Position numbers and translations under genes: made by a program
Notes under the pieces: model-generated
Databases searched by the model: none
What the model was told of the DNA's origin: nothing
The model's input: the letters and a program-made list of their open reading frames with translations, nothing else
Origin: Mactra quadrangularis
Lineage: Eukaryota; Mollusca; Bivalvia; Venerida; Mactridae
Assembly: GCA_025267735.1 (NCBI GenBank)
Contig: CM046303.1
Span: 33,332,380-33,396,379 of the forward strand
Reading direction: 5' to 3'
Length of the DNA stretch: 64,000 nucleotides
Shown here: positions 34,833-44,400 of the stretch, one piece after another
Numbering within the stretch: position 1 is the stretch's first letter
Layout: the number at the start of each line of letters is the position of its first letter

Positions 34833-35065
34833 AGATGGGTCAGGTGCTTCAGGAAAGATGATGCATTAGTGGGTATGAAGACCACAAATGGAGTGGAAAG
34901 CATCCACAAGCTCTTAATGAGCAAATACCTTAGGAATCATAGGTCAACAGCCACATTGTCAACTGCGTTGGTCTGATTGTAGACAACATGGATAAAGACA
35001 GCTCCATTAGGTTTGCTTTACTTCTTGTACCTTCATTCCATGAACACATGCTTAGTATTGTGTAA
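34833..35065 (+). pseudogene. Last exon of CaRF/MULE-like gene, with 1-nt deletion
   Basis: The acceptor is AATAAATAG before AGATGGGTC. The frame reads RWVRCFRKDDALVGMKTTNG, VESIHKLLMSKYLRN, then loses frame where ACTGCGTTGGTCTG replaces the ACTTTGGTTGGTCTG of the duplicate, a 1-nt deletion. The inverted duplicate at 10561-10794 keeps the frame. It would encode the C-terminal part of the MULE-type protein. Confidence 0.65.
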
Positions 35066-35284
35066 AATATCAAAAAGTTGGTGTTCACATTATATCTACA
35101 ACTACATAAGTAAAAAAACCCAAAATATTAAAGGGGAGGTTATGTTATGGTGAAGTAAATGCAATGGTTAGTAAATTGAGCATGTACCAATTAATTCATT
35201 CACACAAAAGGTAATGATTTCAAAGAATTTTCATCAAGTTTAAGATTGCATTACAGCTCTATATAATGCACACTGCAAACCTCT

Positions 35285-35930
35285 AAACATGTTCAATGAA
35301 CAAATTTTTCAGAGATACTTCCTGAAAAGCAAATTCAAACACCAATATAGGGAAATAATCACTGCTAGAGGTGCTCATACAAGCTATAAACTTTAAGTTG
35401 GAAAGGGACATTGCACAACAACAAGAGTTGAAACATGTTTTGATGTGATCTTTCAAGCTTAACGTTTTTTTTAGGAAAGGCCCCTAGATAGTGAATATTC
35501 TTCACAGGTTTTATAGTTTTGCCAGCAATGTTGATTGACTTGGTGGATCATTTTTCAACTGTACGTAGCTTCCAAACATGACAAACTCAGTCTTTGAGTT
35601 GTTCATTTTTAACTTATTTTCATTCATCCATAAATTTATTGTTACGAAACACTCTTCAAGATCAGAAATTATATTTGCTACTTCATTCTGATAGTAAGGA
35701 TAGAATCTTTTATTGGCAGGGTGGTCATCTGCAAAACCGTGTGCTGATTTTATCAGATGAAATGACACCACCTTCTTGTGAATAGTCTTAATAATTACCT
35801 CTTTCCACTTTGAAGAGAATACACCATGTTTCAATGAGATATTTATTAAATGAGTAATTAGAGGTTTAATTCTTGTAGGTAACATTTTAGCAATTTTGTT
35901 GGCAATATGTCTAGCTCAGATAATTTGGTA
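35285..35930 (-). pseudogene. LINE RT fragment with internal deletion (copy B)
   Basis: The minus strand reads ILPTKLLK, then MLPTRIKPLITHLINISLKH, GVFSSKWKEVIIKTIHKK, and after the same deletion as copy A SAHGFADDHPANKRF, ISDLEECFVTINLWMNENKL. It extends about 80 nt further 5' than copy A. CR1/L2/Daphne-like by style. It lies just downstream of the last CaRF-like exon. Confidence 0.7.
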
Positions 35931-36519
35931 TGTAAATCACATATAAGGATTCTGACGTATTGTGTTAAAATGTTCTAGACTAGGTGTATCCTTCTGTGGG
36001 GGGATAAGTTTGAAACTGCAGCAAGGATTCTCTAAATTTTGCCTGATTTTGCTTCGAAAAAAGTCTGCTCATAGTTTGGCGAAACATAGGCGGATGGTTG
36101 GGCAGGCTAGCGTCTGGTGTCGTTAACAATCGGTTTAAGTTTTCAATTTAGCATATATATCAGCCATTTATTGTCAGATCTTTATGAAACTTCTTATAAT
36201 GATAACATACCATGTTATTAACCAAATAAGAAAGTAACCCGAACTTTACATATTTGTTAGGGATTATTTCCCTTTGTGTTTTTTTGCATTAAAGTTTTTA
36301 AATCAGGCTTTAATGTGGTTTAACACATTACATTTCTTGTTTAAATTTAATTTCAGAAGTTATCGGCATAATTTCTACTACAGGCTAATCAGAATCGCCT
36401 TTTGGTATTAGATTCTCAGATCTTATTCGTGGCATTTCAGCAACAAATTTATGTAAGTTTTGTATCACCAATAGCAATATTATTTTTTTACAGTTAAAGA
36501 TTCACTTTTGTTGTTGTCG
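35931..36519. other. Intergenic stretch without features
   Basis: I see no gene, repeat or RNA signal here. Confidence 0.5.
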
Positions 36520-37700
36520 TTTTTAAACACGAACTGGATGTCATGAATGTAAAAAGTCGTGATGTATAGAAAACTTAAATATGTTTAAACAATGACTTTC
36601 TAGGTGATAAATGAGCATTTATGACATCTATGAAGCATACTTAAGGGGTTTAGCGGGTTCTTTGACTTCTGGAAGAGTCCCGATGCTTTGTGGATATATA
36701 ATGTTGGAGCAAGATAGGTAACAACACGAACTGGATGTCATTAAAGTAAAAAAATCATGATGCGTAGAAAACTTATAAATACGTTTAAACAATGACTGTC
36801 TTGTTGATAAATGAACATTTATGACTTCCAGAAAGCACACTTAAGGGGTTTAATGGGGTTTTTTTACTTACTGTTTGTGTTTCGTTGCATTATAGATGTA
36901 TAAAGTTCGAGCGTGGAAAATAACACGAAGCATACTTAAGGGGTTTAAGGGGTTCTTTGACTTGCTGGATGCGCCCCGATGCTTTGTAGAACTATAACGT
37001 TGGAGGAGGAAAGATAACGACACGAACTGGATGTCATGAATAAAAAATAAGAATGGATTTTAATCCTGACTATTTTGTTGATATATGATCATTGATGACA
37101 CCTTTAAAGCTTTAGTGAGCTATTTAAGGGTTTCTTTGACTTGCTGGATATGTTCCGTTCCATTGCTTCGTGCGATATATAGTTCGTGCAAAAAAAAACA
37201 TCAACTGAAAGTCATTTAAGTTAAAAAAAACTGATGTCTAGAAACCTTTTTAATAGATTTAACACTGACTTTCTTGTTCGTAAATTGCATTTATGACATG
37301 TTTAAACTATTTTTAAGGGGTTTGAAGGGATCTTTGACTTTCTAGGTGCGTTCCGTTTCTTTAAAGATATGTTAAGTTCGAGCAAGAAAACAACACGAAC
37401 TGGTTGTCATTTTTTAAAAGTAGAAAACCATGATGTAATGAAAACTTGACAATATGTTTAAACTATGGCTATTATTGTAATAAATGAGCATTGATGACAT
37501 CAATAAAACATTTTTTTAGGGCTTCAACAGGATATTTGACTTTGCTGGGTGCGTTTCGCTGCTTTGTACATACAATAACACGAACTGGATGTCATGTGAA
37601 TAAAAAATCATGATGTCTTGAAAACTATTTCATAGGTTTTACAATGACTATTTGGGGTGATACATGAGCATTTGTGACATCTATAAGGCATGTTTGTGCA
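36520..37700. repeat. Diverged satellite, ~185-200-bp units
   Basis: The motif CACGAACTGGATGTCAT or close variants recurs at 36528, 36724, 37021, 37201 (degenerate), 37394 and 37578, followed each time by AAAA..CATGATGT.TAGAAAACTT, TTTAAACAATGACT, TGATAAATGAGCATTTATGA and AAGGGGTTTAA.GGG. Unit copies differ by many substitutions and indels, and the 36724-37021 interval includes a partial extra unit. No conserved reading frame. Confidence 0.8.
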
Positions 37701-38010
37701 AAAGCTTCACAAGAATGAGCTCGGAATTTTAAGCAAAAGGCGCAACTGACTCTTGAGTCATTTAGTTTTAGTTCTGAATGAATATGCATAAGGAACAAAG
37801 TCGTATTGTTATTAATTCATACTGTAACTAAACTTTACTATACACGTCTTATAATCATTTCAGTGGTAGTTCATATATGCATTAACGTTAATGCTAACTA
37901 TATTATTCTGCATTTAATATTGCTTTAAGGTGGCAGTAGTATAAATACGTAACAAAATAAATGAAAAGGGACATTATAAACATATAAGTTTATACCTGTT
38001 ACCTAAGTCA

Positions 38011-38102
38011 GATAGAATACTCGTGGCAGTTTGATATGAGATTTATCAACTTGCTTCGCTCGTTGATAAATCCCATATCAAACTGCGACTCATGCTCTAT
38101 CC
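38011..38102. repeat. Near-perfect palindrome, 92 bp
   Basis: Arms GCAGTTTGATATGAGATTTA and TAAATCCCATATCAAACTGC (extended outward through CTCGTG/CGACTCATG and GATAGA/TCTATC) around a short CTTGCTTCGCTCG centre. It would form a stable hairpin; probably a small palindromic MITE. Confidence 0.8.
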
Positions 38103-38189
38103 TATACAAAACGCCTTCAGGCAGATGATCCATCACAATGTCCATTTACACCTGGTCGAAATGGAACAATGGTAGGTTAACTTTTTGCT

Positions 38190-38275
38190 CAATGTAATTA
38201 GCAGTGTCCCTAGTGTAGATCGAACCCGGAATCTCTTGATTCCTAAGCGCGTCCTACCACTGGACCACTGCTCCT
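38190..38275 (-). repeat. tRNA-like SINE head
   Basis: On the minus strand this reads as a tRNA-like block: GGAGCAGTGGTCCAGTGGTA (A-box region) and GGGTTCGATCTACAC (B-box region). The body and tail of a SINE are not clear. It is not scored as a working tRNA because the 3' acceptor side is absent. Confidence 0.5.
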
Positions 38276-39084
38276 ACACAGTAGCTTGTAATACGCTTGT
38301 ATTAGACATGTTTACTTCATTCTGTCAGATGATAAATTATGTTGAGTATTAGTTTGAGAAGATGAAATAATCACCCTTTACATATCAAAGGGAAATAATA
38401 ATTCACTTTCATTCAAAGTTATAAAGTGTCGAAGAAGAGCGTTGTTTCATAAAGCTTACTAAAGCAAAATGATTATTGGTAATTTTTTTAACTCTTAGTG
38501 GCGCATACATTAACCCCGCTGTTATCAATACTCCATTAACGAGAGAGTAAAGAACTACTGTTGCGAGCTTTGATGCGTAATTTTGTCTTTGTAAATAATG
38601 ACTTCAGCTTATGGTCCTATGCACTTTTTCACAAAAAATCTAACGAAAAAAAATCGTAAGTCAATTTCATAACTTAGAGTTCAAAGTCAAAAGAATTATA
38701 GAAATAGCTATTTGTACGACATGATTTTCAAAAAGTATACAATATTCTACTAAATTTAACACACATACATATATTTGGAATTGATAGGTCAAAACTGACC
38801 ATATATTCAATGTTTCTTGCTTTTGACTAACGATGATTTTTTATCGTAAGAATTTTTGTGAAAAGAGCCGCTGATCTTCTGATAACCATTTTTGCGTACG
38901 ATGCTTTATCATTAAAAAGATTAATGAACTCACATTTCGGTGTAACTATTTTAAACATGAATATTGTAAATAGTATGGAATATGTAAGGTCCGAACCCAG
39001 TTACATGTTTTCACAAATACAATTTCTGGAGAGGTTTCGTGTGATTGTCATGAGATAGAGATGAACTTTATTCTTTTCTTGTTT

Positions 39085-39775
39085 AGTATAGTAGGTACAA
39101 TGTACAGCAGTAAACCTTTAATGCTACATATTTCAGCAGTATTGGTAGTAAACCTTTAATGCTACATATTTCAGCTGTATGAACAGTAAACCTTTAATGC
39201 TACATATTTCAGCAGTATTGGTAGTAAACCTTTAATGCTACATAATTCAGCAGTATTGGCAGTAAACCTTTAATGCTACATATTTCAGCAGTATTGGAAG
39301 TAAACCCTTTAATGCTACATATTTCAGCAGTATTGGAAGTAAACCCTTTAATGCTACATATTTCAGCAGTATTGGTAGTAAATCCTTTAATGCTACATAT
39401 TTCAGTAGTATGGGCAGTAAATCTTTAATGCTACATATTTCAGCAGTATGGACAGTAAACCTTTAATGCTACATATTTCAGCTGTATGGACAGTAAACCT
39501 TTAATGCTACATATTTCAGCAGTATGGACAGTAAACCTTTAATGCTACATATTTCAGCAGTATGGACAGTAAACCTTTAATGCTACATATTGCAGCAGTA
39601 TGGACAGTAAACCTTTAATGCTACATATTTCAGCAGTATGGACAGTAAACTTTTATTGCTACATATTTCAGCTGTATGGACAGTAAACCTTTTGTGCTAC
39701 ATATTTCAGCAGTATGGACAGTAAACCTTTAATGCTACATATTTCAGCAGTATGGGCAGTAAACCTTTAAATGTT
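39085..39775. repeat. 38-bp minisatellite, about 17 copies
   Basis: The unit consists of CAGTAAACCTTTAATGCTAC followed by ATATTTCAGCAGTATGGA. Copies on the left carry TTGGTAG or TTGGAAG in place of ATGGACAG and single-base length variants (CCCTTT); those on the right are nearly identical. Confidence 0.95.
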
Positions 39776-40048
39776 GAACATCGTTCAGTATTACAGCAGT
39801 AAATCGTATAGAATTGACCTGAGAATCAAGTAAGCTACTGACTTAGCTAACTGGGGCTTTTAAATCGACAATTCAATTGAAATTAAAAATCTTTAGTCCA
39901 TGATAATCACATCGAAATTTATGTATTAAAGAAATGATCGAGTGTTAGCCCTGTCTGGATGGGTGATAGTCGATATGACAACTTTAACAACCAAGTTAAT
40001 TTCATAATTTTGAACAAGTGAAAGCATGCACGTTTGTGATGCTTATAT

Positions 40049-40178
40049 AGTTCGTTTTTTCTCAACTGCCAAACATGAATAGTTGCACGGTGGTTTTGTG
40101 CTCCTTGTCTGACACTTGTGATAGAGTGTATTCAATCACCGTGAAATTGTTCAAACTTTGGCCGTTGAGAAAAAAATA
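40049..40178. mobile_element. Fold-back MITE (family F1)
   Basis: About 130 bp with ends TTCGTTTTTTCTCAACTGCC and GGCCGTTGAGAAAAAAATAG and subterminal GCACGGTGGTT/AATCACCGTGAAATTG. Same family as 1835-1979 and 53361-53619. Confidence 0.75.
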
Positions 40179-40992
40179 GATTACACATGGATAACTGTAA
40201 CATAATGTAATATTTTACCATTTTGCTCAAAAATAAATTAGAAGACGATTTTCATATCATATGCCAATGTCCATTTTATATTAATATGCGAAAGAAAGAT
40301 TCGTTCATATTCTAGTTCAAATTGATATTTCTAACTACCTACGGTGATGTGTGTTACATCTATAGTTAATCATGCTATAAGAACCACCAAAATTAATTTT
40401 CTTAATAGTGGAAAACCTTATTACAGTAACAGGTACCTTCTTTTATCAAATAAAGAATTTAAGTCTTAAAAGAAGCCAAAAGTCACCTGACTCAGCAATG
40501 ACCAAGGTTGTTTTATAATGGAACTTTACTGTATATAGATGTAATGCTTGTAATTAATAAATACGTACATGTGCTTGCAATTTTTTAACAGATACACTGT
40601 TTTGTAGATATCTATTACATACAGTGAACTAATTATTTTCAAGATATCAGGTCATTGACCTATGAATCAACATACATAAATACATATACATGTATATATA
40701 CATAAAATGAAGAAAAGAAAATTGAAAACTACAAAATGATGTATTTGTAATGGTTAATGGTAACAAGTTAAATGCCTATGATGTGAATACATGTATATAT
40801 CTACACAAATATTAAATTAATACGAGTACATCCGGTGAGTAAGAGATTAAGTAGTACATAACTGTCAAGATTACATTACAGTATATATAAGGGATGGTTA
40901 GTAACATCTTTCTTAACAGTTTCAACTTTCAAACTTCTAAAAATGTATGTTCCTAATTTATTGAAAATGGAATGATTTGTTGATGATATAAG
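40179..40992. other. Intergenic stretch without genes
   Basis: AT-rich sequence with no recognised gene or repeat. Its right end holds TTCAATAAATTTAG (40993-41006), the target copy of the next SINE. Confidence 0.4.
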
Positions 40993-41006
40993 TTCAATAA
41001 ATTTAG

Positions 41007-41309
41007 TTTGTTTGTTTGTTTTGTTGGGTTTAACGCCGTAGCAACACATTTTATAGGTCATATAACGGCGGTCAGTCAACCTACTCACTCCTCCTGGAAA
41101 GGCTAAATCTCTAGATTTAGCTGTTAACCAACTACTAAGCACATGCTTTCGTTAGCGACTGACAACTGCCCTACATAATTAAAAATCATTGGTAGGAGGG
41201 AGAATGGCCGTAGAAATAATTTCATGACCAAACTCCACAAAAGTATGCCCCGCCCGGGAATCGAACCCACGACCCCTCGATCAGTAGACTTGCGTGCTAC
41301 CAACTGAGC
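41007..41309 (-). mobile_element. Full-length tRNA-headed SINE (family S1) with 14-bp target duplication
   Basis: 303 bp, minus orientation, between perfect TTCAATAAATTTAG copies at 40993-41006 and 41310-41323. On the minus strand: head with AGCTCAGTTGGTAGCACG and GGGTTCGATTCCCGGG (A and B boxes of RNA polymerase III), body, then a 3' end ATATGACC...GTTGCTACGGCGTTAAACCC and a (CAAA)n-type tail. The 3' end matches that of the I/Nimb-like LINEs of this window. Closely related to 4579-4876. Confidence 0.92.
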
Positions 41310-41459
41310 TTCAATAAATTTAGGAATGATTGGTCTTTTTCAATAAAATTGCTAAATAAGATCTCTTCTTAAGACACGGTATAATGGACATTTTAGTAAA
41401 AAATGATATGTGTCCTCAAGTTTGTTACAAAATTGACATAAAAAAGCAGAAACGTCTAA

Positions 41460-44400
41460 CTATGAATTTATTATATTTTCAAACTGTGACAATGCTAACA
41501 ATGATACAGCATAAGTGTAGGAATCACATGACCAGAAAGGAAAATATCCTCCTGGTTCACTATTGTAACCATCAAATGTTTCTGGTGTCCTCATACCAAA
41601 ATGTGACCTCTCCAACATGGCGGCGTATTCATCGGAAGTGACGTAACCACGCATGCCAACAATGTTCTTATTGGTTGCTGGGAATTTTGTGTCTGGAAAA
41701 GTTGTACCATTGAAATATTCTAATCTATTTGCTGGATAGAAAAACGGCATTGACTGAAACAAAAAAAGTGTAAGATAGTCAGAATTTGTTTAAGTTATGC
41801 ATTTAAGCTGTGACTTGGTCAATACATTTAAAGGTAAAACTAAATGAAATTTTACGAAGAGGTTTCACATTAGCTATCTCACCATGATATTATTATATTT
41901 ATGTTGAGCGTACAAATGCACCTTGAGGTTCACTGAAAATAAACATCGTATAAACCAAATGTTAAGAAAAACATATGTGATGGTTTTCAGTATTGATACT
42001 AATTTCAGAATTTTGATAGTAAATTATTCTATGTAATTTATATGAAAAATGTCTATTTCAGAATTTATAAAGTTTCAACTTTCACCAATGGAAATACAGA
42101 TAGGTTCCTGTGTAAAGACAGCATTTGTTATAGCAAAAACCATGCGATGTTTGACAATTCTAAGTTCCAAATGATTGATTTGAGACAATAAAGATTCCTT
42201 AATCATCATATATATAAAGACCAGTGATATTGGATGGTCATAACAAAGGAACATTGTGGTACACAGCTACGCTCATGATATGAAAACTTACACAAAATGT
42301 TGCAAAACAGGCTTTGTTACTTATTTGCCTAGACTGGTTCTGTCAGATTTTAAATCATTCATTGTGCAATTGTATTTGTAACAAAAACTATTCTCACCTT
42401 AAGGCCTTTTCCTGAACCAGAGAAGAATGTATTCCAAGGTTTATATTTCTCAGAGAGAACGTTGTCATCTATCCATTTAACCATCTCAATAATTGTTTCC
42501 TTTACAGAATCTGGTGTATCTATAATACAAATGTGAAAATTACAGTGACCACCTGAAGTTCAGAATAAATTCTAAATAATAAAATCTAAATTATTCTGTC
42601 AGCCTTCTATGAACAGCTTTTATCGAAAATTTGATAAATGTTTTTTTTTTTGAATTACATATAAGTGTTGCCGTATTTTTTGTTATGGTTCTATTTATAG
42701 CTAAAACTAATAATGTGGCTTATGTTATGGAACAAATGGCATTGATCATGATTTTGGGGGCTTAGTGATGCGAAGGTTTAAATATTATAAATGTGGTGGA
42801 TTCAAATCTGTTTTCATCTTAAACCGTACTAAATATATCAATGAGTTTAACTATAGAACTTCTGTATAGTTAGTTCTAGAATTTCATAAATTTATCTTTG
42901 CTTTTAAACTTTTGGGACACATATAGTTTAGCGGATCCCGGAAGTAAATATAAATATGCATGCGCAGCGTTCTGTTTCTATGAGCAGACGCGCGAAGATA
43001 AATGCGGCTACTTTTCTGTTATTATGGGGGCTGCCGCCCCCACACCCCGCCGATATTTAAAATGGATAACAAAAAAGCATTTTTAAAAAGTTATTAAAAT
43101 AATTCATTTAAGTAATGAATAAAAAACTGCATCGGTAATAACAAAATGGCGTCCAAAATATGTAAACAACACAACGTCCGAGCATGCGCAATAGCGGGGT
43201 CCGCTAAACTAGATTCTATCCAAACTTTTTGTTGGCACTGTATCTTTAGTTTAAACTAATTTTTTTAGCTCGATTGTGAAACAATTACTCACAACATATA
43301 TTAATCAGTTTCAAGCCTGCTTCCTAGTCCCCTAGTACTGAGCTAGTAGGATAAGGTTTTATGCTCATAGATACAACGGCGTAATTTTTTAATGGGATTC
43401 GATCAAACACGACGCTGGCTATTCAATGATAACCTGTCCAATGTCGTAACCGCTCGACCACGCCCGCTCTTGAGTTATGTTTGTATAGCTGAACTAACTT
43501 TCAAAGTCATTAAATGAAAACAGATATCATACATACTATTATGTCTATAGTTACACGTCCATAAATAAGAGCATATTCCAAAAGATGAAAAGCATCCACA
43601 TAAATTATTTACATTTCAAGAGGTTTCAATCAGCTGAAAAAATGTGAAATGATGCCACCGAAATCCTATGTACAATGTAAACTTATAATTTTGGTTTTAC
43701 TGATATGATAGTTTAGGTTCTTTAGTTAACGTAGTCTTTGCCTATTAGATATACACCAAAATACTTAAAGGTAAAACGCTTAATGAACAATTAAAACCAA
43801 CCTGATTGCCATACTAGAGAATCATCATTCCAATCAGTCCATACATTAATTAAAGCATTCACTGACACAGCAGTAGTAAATATACGATCTTCAGCTTTGT
43901 TCTAAAACATAAAATATTGCTTTGTAAACGCTTTTGTAATAATGATATCAAATATAAAATTCCACTCTCTCTGTAAATCATCGCAGTAAGATAGTGCACC
44001 AAAAGCACTGGCAACCAATCTTGAAAGCTACATTGATAGATATTTTCAACCTGTTAGCTTTGAAGATTGGTTGCCAGAAACTTCTTGTTAATTAAACTAC
44101 CTGCTTTATAGTGAACCTGTTTATGTGAACTCGAACACAAGTTTGGCTTAAATAAGGCATTTCCTGTTAATATTTGCAGACCACTAAAGTCCGACATTTG
44201 CGTTTAATGAAGGGTATCAGTCTATGAACGGTTAGAAAGCACTTATTTCAGTATCCTTCTTTTTTAATCAGTTTTTAACGTCGTATTCAACACATATTTA
44301 GGTTATATATACGACGTCCAGCTCTTCCCACTATAGGTTTCCTGGACACTTTTCTATCACCAGTACTAACTTACAACTCATGTATAGGATATGACCTATC

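Larger units (their letters stand above)
18504..35065 (+). pseudogene. CaRF-like / MULE-transposase-derived gene, seven exons, probably decayed
   Basis: Exons by protein similarity and splice signals: 18504-18611 (KKVGCPAKIKLLYTATFPEF), 24695-24833, 25105-25319 (CaRF-like domain), 25926 to about 26020, 26677-27008 (transposase core), 27911-28016 (YICMFHCEQSWGRWLSN) and 34833-35065 (TTNGVES motif). Phases agree at the junctions I could test: 1/2 (phase 0), 3/4 (phase 2) and 5/6 (phase 1). The order (zinc-type start, CaRF-like domain, MULE-like DDE core, C-terminal motif) is that of the calcium-responsive-transcription-factor-like proteins common in invertebrates and fish. Lesions: in-frame TAA in exon 2, frame loss at the end of exon 4, a 1-nt deletion in the last exon. 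A 5.1-kb pogo element sits in intron 1; a LINE and a large inverted repeat sit in the last intron. Confidence 0.65.
33440..35850. repeat. Inverted segmental duplicate B (partner at 9788-12056)
   Basis: This block carries intron sequence, the last CaRF/MULE exon and RT-fragment sequence in the inverse order of 9788-12056. It lacks the 92-bp MITE present in A (empty site at 33644-33652). It has about 235 bp near 34193-34430, including the left end of a mariner-type MITE, that A lacks. Because it is continuous with the upstream exons it is more likely the source copy. Confidence 0.85.

Noticed and set aside
38858..39058. 66-codon plus-strand frame starting MKRAADLLITIF
   Set aside because: No recognisable domain or splice context; isolated next to a minisatellite.
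39085..39775. CRISPR-like array
   Set aside because: The 38-bp units are contiguous with no unique spacers, and the genome is eukaryotic.
41240..41309. tRNA gene on the minus strand
   Set aside because: A and B boxes are present but it is the head of a SINE with a target duplication and no acceptor-stem closure.
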